Shown here one piece after another: positions 1 to 13,100 of a DNA stretch of 64,000 nt. Location of the stretch: positions 685,057 to 749,056 of the forward strand of contig VYZI01000351.1 in the NCBI GenBank assembly GCA_013397695.1, given 5' to 3'. A program made the translations under genes and the position numbers. Source of the DNA: Centropus unirufus. Taxonomy: Eukaryota > Chordata > Aves > Cuculiformes > Centropidae. The notes under the pieces were generated by a model that searched no databases, had not been told where the DNA came from, and saw nothing but the letters and a program-made list of their open reading frames with translations. How positions within the stretch are numbered: position 1 is the stretch's first letter; each line of letters opens with the position of its first letter.

Positions 1-1035
1 ACCATCTCCTGCCTCTTCCTTCTTGTCACCATGGAAGAGGGGTGCTCCCCTGTGAGCCTGTGTTTCTTGAGCACTCATCAAGTGTTATCAGCACCTTGCC
101 AGAAAATAATGGAAGGAAACCAGAGTTCAGGTTGCAGAGCGTCACAGGACTGTCGCTATTTCCTTAGCAAATAGTAGCTGGTAAATCCAAATCCTCTGGA
201 GTCATGCAAGCAAATAAGCCCTTGCAGAGCCTTCCTGGAGGGAGGAGGCAGCACAGCAGGCAAAGGCAGGCGCCAGCCCTGATGGTGGATCCTGAACAGC
301 CTTGGCTGGCTTGACCAGCTGGTGCCACCAGGCACATGATGCTGGCTTTGTGTGCCATTGCCTTTGCAAAGGGAAAAGAAGCATTTCTGAATTGGAAGGA
401 CTTATCTCCCTGTTGGACTGCCAGGGGGTGTCTCTCGTGCAGTGGCACAGCATCACACCCTGTCCCCTCACAGCAGTGGGGTCAGCAGCTGCCAGATGAA
501 AAAAAGCAGTGGTGTAGGAGATGGATGGAGAGCAGCCTCCTCTTCGTGCAGTGCCAAACTCGTCCTGTGCCCCAGCGTGTCACAGTCTTGGCTGGATCCA
601 TGCATCAGGACACTTTTTGTCTTGTTTTGGTCCTGAAGGGCCCCGTTGTGTTCAGGACAGCCCTTAAAAATGTGTTTGGTGGGATTCTCTTCCAGCGCAC
701 TAGCATCCCTCCTCTGGGTTTATCTCCACCCCAACTCAGTTTGAAGCTGTGGTGTGGAAGCAGTGATGTTTCACCCCAAGTGTGTTTGCAGCTGGAGTCA
801 TCCATAACTAAACCCTGGTACCAAACTCAGCACAGAAGTCAAATAACTTCTTGTTTGCAAAGGTGCAGCAAGGGGAGTGTGGCAGTGGGCATGCTGTGGG
901 CTGAGCAGGAGCATGAGGAGCAGTTCTGTTGTCTTCACAAGGGGCCATGGGCGACGTGGACACAGGAACAGGCCCAAAGATAAAGGTAAAAAGCTTCCTG
1001 GTGGTTCTCCTCTGACCTTTCTTTTGGTGCTGCAG
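1..1035 (+). other. PLXND1 intron upstream of first visible exon
   Basis: No exon of the preceding plexin segment could be found here: no reading frame resembles the cysteine-rich region that should come before the IPT repeat. Open frames in the stretch lack splice sites and similarity. Treated as intron. Confidence 0.7.
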
Positions 1036-1187
1036 ATCGAGCCGCTGCGTGGGCCACTGGAGGGGGGCACTCTGCTCACCATCCGTGGGAGGAACCTTGG
1101 CCGCCGCTTCAGCGACATCCTCGGTGCCATCAGGATTGGCAGTGTGCAGTGTGTGCCGCTGCCCCACAGATACGTCGTCTCTGAGAC
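1036..1187 (+). CDS. PLXND1: PLXND1 exon: start of an IPT/TIG domain
   Basis: Begins after tgctgcag, phase 0, and reads IEPLRGPLEGGTLLTIRG, the typical opening of a plexin IPT domain. Donor is AC|gtgagt and the exon ends in phase 2. It is the first coding exon visible in the window. Confidence 0.92.
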
Positions 1188-4100
1188 GTGAGTGTTGGGG
1201 GAGCTAGGGAGGAGGTCTCTGTTCCCTTTGTGTCCCCTGCCCATGCCTGTCCCTCCCCATTACCATCACTCACCCCGTTCCCACCTGGTGGCCTCAGCAG
1301 AGCTCTGAGAAGGAGGAAGAGGCCATGGGTTCTGCCTCTGCTCTGGTGGGGCAGCACAACAGCCAGCCTCCCCATTCCCATCCACAGGATTGTGTGCCAG
1401 ACCGGCGAGGCTCAGGAGGCATTTTCTGATGTGGTGACAGTTAACGTGAGCCGGGAAGGGAAGTCCAGGGAGCGATACTCCTACGTGGTGAGTAGCTGCC
1501 TTCTGGATGGTTCTTCGGGGATGCTCACGCTGACATTCCCTGCACCCATTGAAACAAGCCTGCAGCTCCCATGCCCCCAGCTGATTTGGAAAGAGGATCT
1601 ATGAGAAAAAGCATCAGGGTCCTCGACATATTTCCTCATGTGTGGTCACCTGAGTGGGGTCTGGCAAAACCAAGTTTAAGTGTGAAGGAGAGGAGTGCCA
1701 GGCAGTTGACACACGCAACCTCACTGGTGGTATCAGATCCTGCAGTGGTTTATCACTTATCCCGGATGTATCATTTTTTCTCCTGCTAGGAAAAGGAGCT
1801 CACTTTTCTTCCTTCTTTTTTGCTAAAGTGCCATTACCACCTGTGTGATTTTTGAGACTTGCAAAGTCTCTTTGTGTTATGTAAGTTACATACCATGGAC
1901 TCACATTATTTAGAAATGGTATTTTTTGCTGCAGAGATTGTCTTAGGTTTTGCATGAGAATAGTGTGCAGGGATTAGACTCGAGCTAACCCCCTGTCATT
2001 ATACGAAGAAAAGCCTTTTATAGCTTTGTACTGTACCATCTCACAAAGATAACTTTCATCTCTATAAGCCTGAAAGAAATCCATGCATTTCTTCTCTTTC
2101 CTACAAGCACCCTTGTCTCTGGCTAGACGCTATTCATGGGCAGCCCCGTATGTCCAGGGCAAACACAACAGGATGGGTGCCAAGGGCATACTGTTTACTT
2201 GGAGCCTTTGTGCTTGTGCTGAGGAAGAATAGACTGTGCTGCAGTCTCGTGGCTTGAAAGAAGACTTGAGCCCCAGGAAATGACATTTGATTCCTGATAG
2301 CCATTGTGAGGAATTTAGGGCAGGATCATGGAATATAATCCCCCACCCTGTAACCGATCACGTGTTAGGTATTTAGCTCAGAGAGGTTTACAGAGAGTGC
2401 AGCCAGCACAGGCACAGCACATCCCAGGGCAGAGCCAGGCCTGGCAGTGCACGAGGAGGGGACCAGCAAGATGAGGGCGTTGCCAGGCTCATTCTGCAGT
2501 AGTTCCTGGGAGGACGTAACCTCTGGGACCCATTCCTGTAATTTCTAGGCATCCATGTTCACGTCCAAAACATCTTAGAGATCCAGCAGTCCAAAGTGAA
2601 GCAAGGTACAGCAGGGGTATGGACCCAGTCATGGACCCTGGGTTTAGGATTTCTGGCACTTTGCCATCAGGATGTGTGTGCTGACTCAGCCACATCCCCC
2701 ACTGCCAGGCCACTTGCCTTCATGACACAGAGGAGAAGGGCCCAAAGAGTGGGAAGGGCTGGATGACTTCCTCACCGGCTTCTGGCGTGCAAGGAAAAGC
2801 CCTCTCAGGAAACACCTGTAAAAGCACTAGCAATAAACAAAGCAAGCGGAGCAAAAGGCAGTTGCTGAATTCAAACCAGGTTCATGACAGCTCTATGCTG
2901 GCAGCTCCTGGGCAGGTTAAGGAGAAGGCTGTCCACCCTAGAGCGAGAGATGAGCCATTTTCTGATCAGGTGGCACAATAGAAAGCGGTCTTGTGTGTTT
3001 TTCAGCAAAGCTTGGAGAAGAGATGAGACAATGCCCTTCCTGTGTCTCCATGTGTGAGGAAGTGAAGCTGCACAACATGTTGTTGCTGCTGTGTTCCACA
3101 CCAAAAGTGGCTTCTACACCATTTCCAGACTAAGCAATGCCGTTTAGTTTCCTTGATTCTCCTTTCACATACAATGGTGTGAGGATGGAGCAGACTACAC
3201 CATGCGAGACTGGTCTGAGTGAACCCTGAGCTTGGGCTTTGATAGCAGTTTACCTGAAAACGTCTGAAAGACTTTTAGGCCTTCCAAAGAAAGTCTTTTG
3301 TGAAATACCAAATATTGTTTATGTGCTGCATCTTTCAAAGTCTCTGAATCTAGACGATGTATCTAGATGAGACAATGTTCAGCTGTAATTCTGCTCAGGA
3401 AGATGGAGAGTCACGGTTGTGAGACTCCTCCAGGATGTTGTAGCAGACTGGGGATGAGCTGGATTTGCCAAATTACCTGAATTTGCAAAAGTTGCAATGG
3501 AGACAATCAGTGCAGGTAATGTGCTGAGAGCAGTAGGCACTGGCTGTTGCTTAGAGGAAGGGCTGGAGGGCTTTGGGGAACATGAATAATCCTCTCTGCT
3601 GTTGTTGTAACTGCAGATTTGAATGCGGAGGTTAGGGGCCAAGGGCAGGAGACAGCTGCCTACAGACACTTAGAGAAATAAAGATGAACAAAATGAATCC
3701 TGTGGAAATGGGTAATGATCAGAAACAACAGAGGAAATGGCTGTAGTGACAGAAAGCAGTCTGAGTGTAGGACAAGGGCAAGGATAGCTATTAATAAGAA
3801 TGTTTGTGTGGCTGGGATTGACAGGAAAGGGCATTAGCACCAGGCGGTGTGAAGGAGCTTAGCCCGTGTTCTTCAGCCTGCAGAGCCTGTGGTTTTGCTC
3901 TGCAGCTGCAGCATGGGATGGGCTGTGGCGGTGAGCAGGCTTGAGCCGCGCTTCTCAGCCCAGTGGGCCTCTTGCCTCCAGGGTTTGCAGTGTTTGACAG
4001 GGAATTACTAAGTGCCTTATGAAAGGGTCTTGAAATAATTATTTGCTCTGCCCTTGGTGTCCTATTCAAACTGGAGTAGGGAAGTTGCCCAGCAGACTCT

Positions 4101-7100
4101 CCTGGGGTGCTCTGTGTAGCAAACATGAGGATTCAGCGCTGCATTAGTTATCAAAGCCTCAAGCCTGTGAATCTCAGGAAGATTTCCAGCGGCTGCGAAT
4201 GCAGATAACATACATGCTAATTTCTGCTGAAAATGGAGAGAGGCAAAGTAACTTCCCCCTTCGTTCCTGTCATCTCAAGAGATTCAGATTTGAAGCTTCC
4301 TTAAGAAGGAGTTTGATATTCAATTATCTAGACCCAGGTGGCTGTTTCCACAGACCTCAAGGCCATCATCCAGCAGGGCTTTAGCATTATCTTTGCATTC
4401 AGGTGGAAATGGATCTGGAAGGGCAGAGATGGTGGGAGCTGGAACGAATGAGAAATTTCCTTTTTTGTTCATGAACTTCAAGCTTTCACCAGCTCTGGAC
4501 CCTCCATTGGAAATCTCACAGGACTAGTGGGATCCTGGGCTCCAGTTTGGACTCAAGTCTCATTTATTTCCAGAATTTAGGGACTGCTGGGATCTCACTC
4601 CTCAGCACGTGTACGTCTCCCCTTATTCTGAAACCCTGCCAGTGAAAGATTTTGCTGTGCTGCTGTTTTGGAGCCTCACAAACCTGGATACTTAAATTTA
4701 CTGGGGCAATCCCCATGTGCAGTGTGTACTTATCAACCTGTGAATTTACCAGGCTAAAAAACATATTTCTCCTTTGTTTTTAGCTTCCTGTGGTACAGAG
4801 CATAGCTCCCCTGCATGGCCCGAAGGCTGGAGGAACCAGAGTGACCATCAGAGGCAGCAGGTTGGATGTTGGCTCTGAGCTCCATGTCCTTGTCAATACC
4901 TCGAAGCAGTGCATTGACCTCAGGTAGGACTGGCTCTGGGGGCTGGTGCTGAACTAGTGATCAGAGCTAAAGCTTTAGGAAGGATGAAACCGTCCCCCAG
5001 GAGGTCAGGAAGAGCTGGGATTGTTGTGGAGGGCAGCAGTGCATGCTCCTGCCTAGATAGAGCCAGCATTGGATCCCCACCAGCCTTCTGTCCCCAGGGT
5101 GGTGGGGCAGAGCCGCAGTGCAGGTGCCTAGCACAGGACGGGGTGAGTTCCTTTGACAAAGTGACTGCACTGGTGTTGCTGTGATGTGGCAGCAGCAACC
5201 AGCAAAAAACAAAGTGCTTTCCGTGCACTGTTTGCAGCATGCTGCCAGGCCCCTTGGGTGGTCTGGGACCAGGACCAAACCCTGAGAGCAAAGCAGGCGT
5301 AGGCTTTGTTCCCATATCTGCTAGAGGCAGAAGGCACCTGCACGCCCAGATTCCTGCTCCCATGGCAGCTTGCTGGTTGGAAGAGACCCGTCCTCCTCTG
5401 TATTCTTGTCTCATCAGTGGGAAGTGGGACCCTTCCCTTTCCCTGTGGCTGTATGGGTTATCGGTCTGGCAGCCTGTGGTGATACATGCTGAGACTTGCT
5501 CGTTAGCAGTCAATGTAATTAATAGGCAATTGGCATGTGACTGGAAGCTCCTTCTTGTCTTTGTTTGCCATCTGCTCCAATTCTGAGGGGTGCGCAGGTC
5601 CACAGTGCCTGGCTGTGGCCGCTCTGTGTGCCATGGCTTTCTGCAGCTTACCTCGCCTTTCCCTGCGCAGCCGCAATGACAACACTATTACCTGCACCAT
5701 GCCGTCTGCAGAGCTCACCACAGCCGTGCGAGTCTGCGTTCAGTTTGAGAACAAGTCTTGTGCTAGCCACAACATCACGTTCAAGTATGAGAAGAACCCG
5801 GTTATATCAGACATCAACCCAAAAAAGAGCCAGATCAGGTAAGATCACTCCTCCCACGGAGACAGACAAGCCTGCCATGATTTGTTCTTCCTTTTGTGGC
5901 CTCTTAATTTTTGCTGAATGAAAAAGTGAACAGTCCTTTCCCATCAGAATACGGAGCTAATTGGAGTATCCTGGTGCAGCCAATGCCAGCTCACCCTGTC
6001 TGTGCTTTAGACCATCCAGATGCAGTGCAAGATCCTGAGCAAACCCCATGTCAGGAGGCCCAGGAGTTACTGAAGCACAGCCAGGAGAAGGTTTGGTCCC
6101 GGTGCCCCGTGCCATGCTTGTGGCATAATGACTTCAGTTTCAGAGGTGGCACATGCTTTGTCTGCCTGCAAAAATGACGATCAGCTCCAGGCTGGTGGGA
6201 GAGGGTTCTGCAGGGAGAAAGGGGCTTTTTCAGCTAACGGGGCTTGGCACATTGCCTTGCAGACAGGTACAAAGGGGCACCACAGGGTGCTGTTGGGATG
6301 CTTTAGGGTACCCCAGCCCTGGAGTAGAAGAAAACTGATACACTTAGACTCTGTGACACATTACGGTGACAGTGGTAAAAGGACATGGGAAAAGTCAGCC
6401 TTGGTAACTGTACTGTGTATACCTGGCAGGTGCTCTAGGGGCATTCACACGGGGGCTTTATGGGACCCTGAGGGTTTTGCTTGGCAGTAAAACTGCTGGA
6501 GGATAGGCTGAGATTTGTAATTTTGATTTCAGCCTTTCCTGAGGTCACGGTATTTCATTTTTAAAGCGTGTTACTTTTAATTTCATGTGTCTCTGTGGAG
6601 CTCTGAGGCTCCTGTTCCTTTGAATACTATGGTGAAGTCTGCCTTTCCTCGACTGTGGAGCCTGCTAAACCCAGGGCTGAGCAAGAAACCTGAGAGCCCA
6701 GTGCATGAGGCTGGAGGACCACAGTGAAAGCAGCGCACTCGGGCACGAGCTCACAGCAGGCTCTCGTGGGCTGATCCCCTTGGAGTAAAGCCGTGTCTCG
6801 GTATTCCCAAGCACAGCGCCAAAGATGCAGGCTGTGGGAAAGTTAATGACAAGGCACAGCAGTGACTCAGCCAACCTCAGCTCCTTGCAGGCTTGCAAAC
6901 TGTGCTGAGTGGTGAGAGCGGTATCTAAACACAGAGACAGTGGAAGAATGTCATTGCCCATACTCACAAGGGAAACCACCAGGGTATTTCTCCATCACCT
7001 AAGTCTGCTTTCTTAGTATTTACAGCCGTCTCCAAATTTCAGACCACTGAGAACGTGACACCAGCCTCTTTTTTCAGGCTGCTTGGTGGCTCGTGTGATC

Positions 7101-10100
7101 TGACTGCTCTGGTGCATTGCTGGGCTGTTGACCATGAAAGGTCAATAACTTGTGTAAAAATTCAGCTGGATGTGTTTTATCTTACTATATCGCTAAAATT
7201 ATCTGTGTAAGCAAAGTTTTGAACAAAACAGAAGTTGTAAACTAATCTGCAGATGTGACAGGCTCTTAGTTAGAAACTTGGTTTGTAACTACATGGTAAT
7301 ATCCACAGGTTTCAGAGAATCTGACTCTTGAGGCCTCAGGCCCAAAGTCATTGTGTCTGGAGTGGTCTTGAGATAATAGGATTTGTAAGACCCAACTGTT
7401 CCCTGACAGATACTGCAAACAGATCAAATGTGATATAGAGAAAGGGGAAGGTAAAGCCAGGATATAGCTTTTGCTATCCAGTACAGACAAGTGGTGCCGG
7501 TGCTCAACCTCTTGCTCTGCCAAGCAGTCTTGTGTGCATCAGGGACCTCTCGTTACTGTTGCTAATTGACTGCACATTGAGAGGCCCATGTTTCGCATTC
7601 CCCAGGCAGTAGATCCAAAAACCAGAACAACTTTCACATTTTCATCTAAATCAGAACTATCTAGGAGATGCAGAATCCCTGTCAACCTTGAAGTGGTTTC
7701 CTTCCTCTCCGACTTTCTCTGTGGATCACTGTGGGGCAGGAAATACCTCCTGGCCCTTACTTCGAGGGGCTGGAGGTTAACTTCTGACACCACAGGTGGC
7801 CTGGACAACCTGCTGCATACCCCTGGTGCGCACAGGCAGGCTGCTTCTCTGGGGAGTGGGAGTAAGGGGGTCAGTTTTCTGCTGCTGGAAGCAGTCCCCG
7901 CTTTCCACCACAGCAGCTGCTGCTCCTTCTTTCTTCCCTGATATCTTAGTAGGAGTATGGATGCTTGGTGTAATTAAGAAGATAACTTTGGCTGTTGAGT
8001 TATATTTTCTGCTCAAGCAGCTGGGAAGCATCCTTGGGAAAATGACAGGACGGAGCCTCAGCCACTGCACCTCGTTGCTGTGTTGTTCTTTGCAGTCACA
8101 CTCTTTTTCTTCTCATCTCCTTGAAGTGGGGGCAGGATTATCACCCTGGAAGGAAGAGGCTTTGAGCTGGTTCAGAACGTGTCCATGGTTGTCCGTGGCA
8201 TTGGCAGAGAACAAACGGTGAGTGTCCCTGCTGGGTATCGCCAGGTAACTGGGAGCAGGGCTGCATGTCCAGTGCCTGAAGAAGTTTGAAATGGGAAGCT
8301 CTGGCTTTAGTCCATGCTATGGATTGGGCTGGGAGCAAGTCTGGGTGGGAGCACTCGGGATGTCATTTTTTTGATGTGCGTGCTCTCTGCTGCTTTCAGA
8401 GCTGCAAGGTTCACACAGACAGCACGATCACCTGCCCCTCTCCAGCTGCCTCCAACATTACTGCTGGGAGCAAGCCTGCGGCTGTTGATTTTTACCTCAA
8501 CGGTCGCCTCTATGCAGATGACCGTCCAGCCCTGGATGAGGAGATGTACCCTGAGGAGGCCTTGCACATCAGCAAGTTCAGCCTGGAGTACTATGCTGAT
8601 CCTCAGTTCTTCACAGCCAAGAAGGAGAAGTGGATCAAGCACCATCCTGGAGAGCCCTTAACTCTGGTTATACATGTAAGAGAGTTCTATTTGCAGCTCT
8701 GCTTCTTCCAGGACGTTGCCTGCTCCCTACTGGGAAGCTCTTCAGTCCTAAGTACCAGCCTAGTGACTGTCCATGCATGCAGGAGGGAGAAAGGGGAGTG
8801 GATGAGGACGGGAAAGGCAGGAGCAGGGAGTTCAGTTCTTGCTCAGTCTGCTGCACCTGTATCTCTTTTCACCAGGAGATGCAGCCTGACCTGAGGATGC
8901 CCTTTTGAGGCATGATGACAGAAAGCTGCATATGAAGGATGTAGTAGCAAGAAACTAAATAAAACACTGGACATATGAAAAAGAATGATAATACACTGGC
9001 CTGGATTCAGACAGGTGCTCCAGAAGGTCCTGACAATAGATATTTATTCCTGCAGAAGCAGGTCATGCATTCTTCTCTTTTGGCTACTGAATTCAGCTCG
9101 GTTAACAAGGAAGTCGGAGTACGGCAATTGAGTGGCTTGGACAATGTGCAATAGTAATTCAAAGGCCATTGTTCACTGCAGGATATCCTCACTGTTTGCA
9201 AAGTGCTTCAGAAAATGCGCTCCCCCTTTCTCAGGCTCTGCAGACACATCCCCTGGCTATCTCCTATGTTGTACATCCTTCCCCACTCCCAGGTGGGCGC
9301 TTAGATTCTTATCTGCAGTGCACAGCTAAGGCAGATCAAAAGCAGATTTTTCCAGGTTCCTGAGGGGCTTGCTCATCCCCTAGCCCATGCTGAGTGAGGA
9401 AGGGGAAACAGGAAAATGGGGAATGGCCTTGTTCTGGGTTTCCTGTGGAGTGCTGGAAAAATGTCCTTGGTGAAGGAGAGTCCTCCCAGGTCTGAAAAAC
9501 AGCAGGGAATAAGGAAAGTAAAGCAGGAAAATCTGTTGCAATTCCAACTGCTTTTCTAAAGACTGACATCCTGATTCTATTTTTGTGATTAGAAAGAGCC
9601 TGACAGCCTGGGCCTGGAAAGCAATGAGTATCAAGTGAAAATTGGCCTTATCTCATGTGAGATCCAGATTGTTTCGGACAAAGTCATCCACTGCTCTGTC
9701 AACGAGTCACTGAGCACCTCAGAAAGACAGTTACCTGTGACGGTGAGTGTCGGGAGCCTCCGTGCTCTACGTGTGCGGGGAAGAAGGGGTCCCTGTTCCA
9801 AACCCTGCATGCAAAGGACTCAGCTGTGGGCATGGGCAGGGTCTGCCAGGCCCATTCACGGGCAGCCTCGCAGAGATCCCAGTGTACGGAAGGGTGGACA
9901 AAGCACATTGTGCTTGCAGCTGTCCCCAGGGCGGCTCCTTGGCAGGATGCAGGCACAGTCAATGGGAAGGCGGCCTTGAGTCATGGAGGGGGCTGCCACA
10001 CTCCGAACTGTGGGGCACCAGCAGCTGCCTGCTGAGTTAAATGTGCTCTTAGCTGCAGGGGGGAAGAGTTTGTCAGTTCTTGTAAGGCAGTGGGAAATCC

Positions 10101-13100
10101 CAGGCATGTGAGTTTTTGTCACTTGCAGTAGTTTTCTTTCTGCCCCTCGTGAGAAATGTCTGGGGATTTCCGCACGGTTTTCAGTCAGCTGGCCTTGTAC
10201 TGCCAGGAGAGCTACAAGTGGACATGAGAATCCAACTGTTACCAAGCTGCAATAAGCCCCTGCAGATGGGTCCCTGCGTGTGAGCAGGGAGAGCAAGAGG
10301 AGTACACAGGGCTGAAATGTTCCGTGTTGTTTCCCAGGGGATGCCATTTTGTCACTGCGGAGAGCCTGGTGTTCAGAGCTGTTGTTCATCTTTGTGACTG
10401 CAAAATTCAAAGTACTTTGTTAATTGTCCTTTATTTCCACAGAGGGCTTGACTTAACTGTGCTTCTTGCACTCAGTTTCCCTCATGTCATGTGCAGCCTA
10501 TTGCCACACAGGGATGCGACTATGGCTCTTCATATCTGGAGAGCAAACACCTCCATCTCCATGCTCTGATGCCCTGCAGCCCCTCTCCCAGTCCGTGGGT
10601 TCACAGTGAAGGAGTGAGAGCCTGCAGCATGGGCAGAGAGGAGTAGGAAGGCTGTGGAGTTGAGGATCCGTACACTTGTGCTGCCCAGAAAAAGACATGA
10701 AGATGCACCATCAGTTCACGGGTGGGGTTGTCCAGTTTACTGGTTACAGCGTATATGAAATTTTGTTGCAAACTGGAAACATGGAAATGCAGAAGTAGGA
10801 GAATTTCCCAAGTCAATTTAATGTAAATTTTAAATAGGGTAATTTTAGGTTTAGTGAGAATTGAGGAAACAGTGAAATCCTTTTGGGGCAGAGAAGGAAT
10901 TTATGAGTTTGCTAGGTTTGGTTTGACCTAAAACATTCAGGGCAGTGCCTTAGTAGGTCAGGATGATACCCAGCCCTGAAGTGTCACATAGGGATTAGAA
11001 TTGTAACAGCAGTGAGAGCGCAGCTAAATAATCAACTTGTATTCTCATCTGTGCATATTTATTAAACCTCATACACAGTTGGAGTTGTCGGCTGCTGGCC
11101 ATTTCATAGACAACAGCTGCCTTTGTAACATACTTGTAATAGCTTTGATAACACGGGGCCAGACTTGTGCAGTGGTCCCTACCTGATTTGTATCAAGGAC
11201 AGCTATCAGAAGCTGCAGAAGCTTCATCTGCTGATGCCAATTCTCTCTTCTGACAAGCCGAGATGCATGTTGTGACTGCCCAGTTTGTTCTTGTTTAGAT
11301 GGTAGAGCTCCTGTCTGCAGTGGCCAGAGGACAGGAAGACAGCCCTTTTAAAACATGCCCTGCTGGTGATCTTTATTCTGACTGTTATTGGGGTATTTGT
11401 TTTGTGGAGGTATTCTTGGGCTAGGTCCATGTTAGCAAGTCACACAGGGCAGCAGGAGCTGCCTGTAGAGAGAAGGATCCAGTGATGAAAATGGGGCTCC
11501 TGAGCCTCCCCATTTTTTGAGAGTCACTTTTGAGTGGCTCTTTTGGGATTGCCTTAGGTGACCTGGAGCTTGCTTTGTTGCCTGCAGCAGGCCAGTCCTT
11601 CCGCTCTTGCCTGTGCAGGGAGCAGCACGGTGGCAGAACCCTGGGCTTGTCCAGATGCCTTCAGCTGACATCCTCAGGGCCCTCACCAGCATTCCCGAGG
11701 GCAAGGGCTTGGATTTGCTCGTGGGCGCAGAGCTGTGTGCTACATGGTGTTTGATGCATGGACATGGGGGAAAGATAATGCTTGTGGCACTACTTTGACA
11801 CAGCTGCTGAGAGCTGACTGTATTTTAACCACAGTGAGCACCTTTCGTGGAGGTGCTCCATGATGCAGATACAACCATAAAATTATTCCATCTCTTCCCT
11901 ACCTTGTTGCAGTTTTTTTGCTCAAGTTTCTTTTGCTTCTCCTTCCTGGAGAGAAGTGAAACTTGCATTTCCAGAAGTGGAAGACTTGCGAGGTCATGAG
12001 TTTTCCTTATCAGATGATGCTATTGAACCCTTTCATCCCAGGGGCCTAGTGAGCCATTTATAAACAGCGCCAAATAAACTCACGAGCCTGCCTGTGATGT
12101 GTGTTGGCCTCTTCCCTTCTGGTGATCAGGAGACCAAAGGACTGAGCTCAAGTGGTTTGTGCTTGGTGTCACAAGAAGTACGGATTGGGAGCACAGCCAG
12201 AACCTCCTGACACCCAGTCCTCTGCTTTCGCCATGAGAGCATTACTTGTCTCTGGTCTCATTATTGTTTATTTTTATTCTCTTACTTTATTCGTATTTTG
12301 AAGACTTTGAATTTTCTTTACCCTCTTTCTTCTGAGTGGCAGTTCTGCTTTTGGAGGAGAAAGAAGAGTGCATCTGGGGTTCTAAGGTCCTGCAGAGGCA
12401 TAAAATAGTTGAATAATCAGCGAAAGTGATTTTCTAGTACAAGCAGTACAGGCAGTACTATATGGTACAGGGAAGCTCTGAGAAAGAGGTGTCTCATGCT
12501 CTGGGGTGGATGTGGACACCTCTGGGGTGGACCTTGGACAAAGGTCTGCCAAACACGGCCCCATAGTCCCTCCTTGCTCACTGCTGAGCTGCTTGGCAAT
12601 GTGCTGCTCAGCTCCTACTTTTTCTCCCTCTTTCTCCCTCTCTAGATCCAAGTTGGGAAGTTCAACTACACAATTGCAATGCTGCACCTTGGGGGAGGAG
12701 AGACCGCAATCATTGTCTCCATTGTCATCTGCAGCATCTTGCTGGTACTCTCTGTTGTAGGTAAGAGAACAGAGCAGTGACTTTCCAGGATGTGCTGATT
12801 TCTTTTCTCATTTGCATGTGGAGAGGTGAACATGACCCACTCACACATCAGGAGACCTGTCCAAACCCATAGTGTAACTCTGTTACTTGAGCGGGTGATA
12901 TTCATAAACTTACCCTTTTTCCCAAAACTCTTAATAGATACTATAACATAAATAAAGAAGATGTGAGAAACTGGTCTTAGAATCGTCAGGACTTGAACAG
13001 GGCTCACTCACAGGCATGACTATCCCAGACAATCCCAAAAGTCCACCTAGATCGAGGTCCTGTCATCAGTAACAGCCAGTGACAGGCATTTGGCAAAGAA

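Noticed and set aside
336..983. 215-codon plus-strand open frame upstream of the first PLXND1 exon
   Set aside because: No plexin-like motifs, no matching splice sites, and heavy in Cys, Gln and Ser as chance frames in this base composition are.
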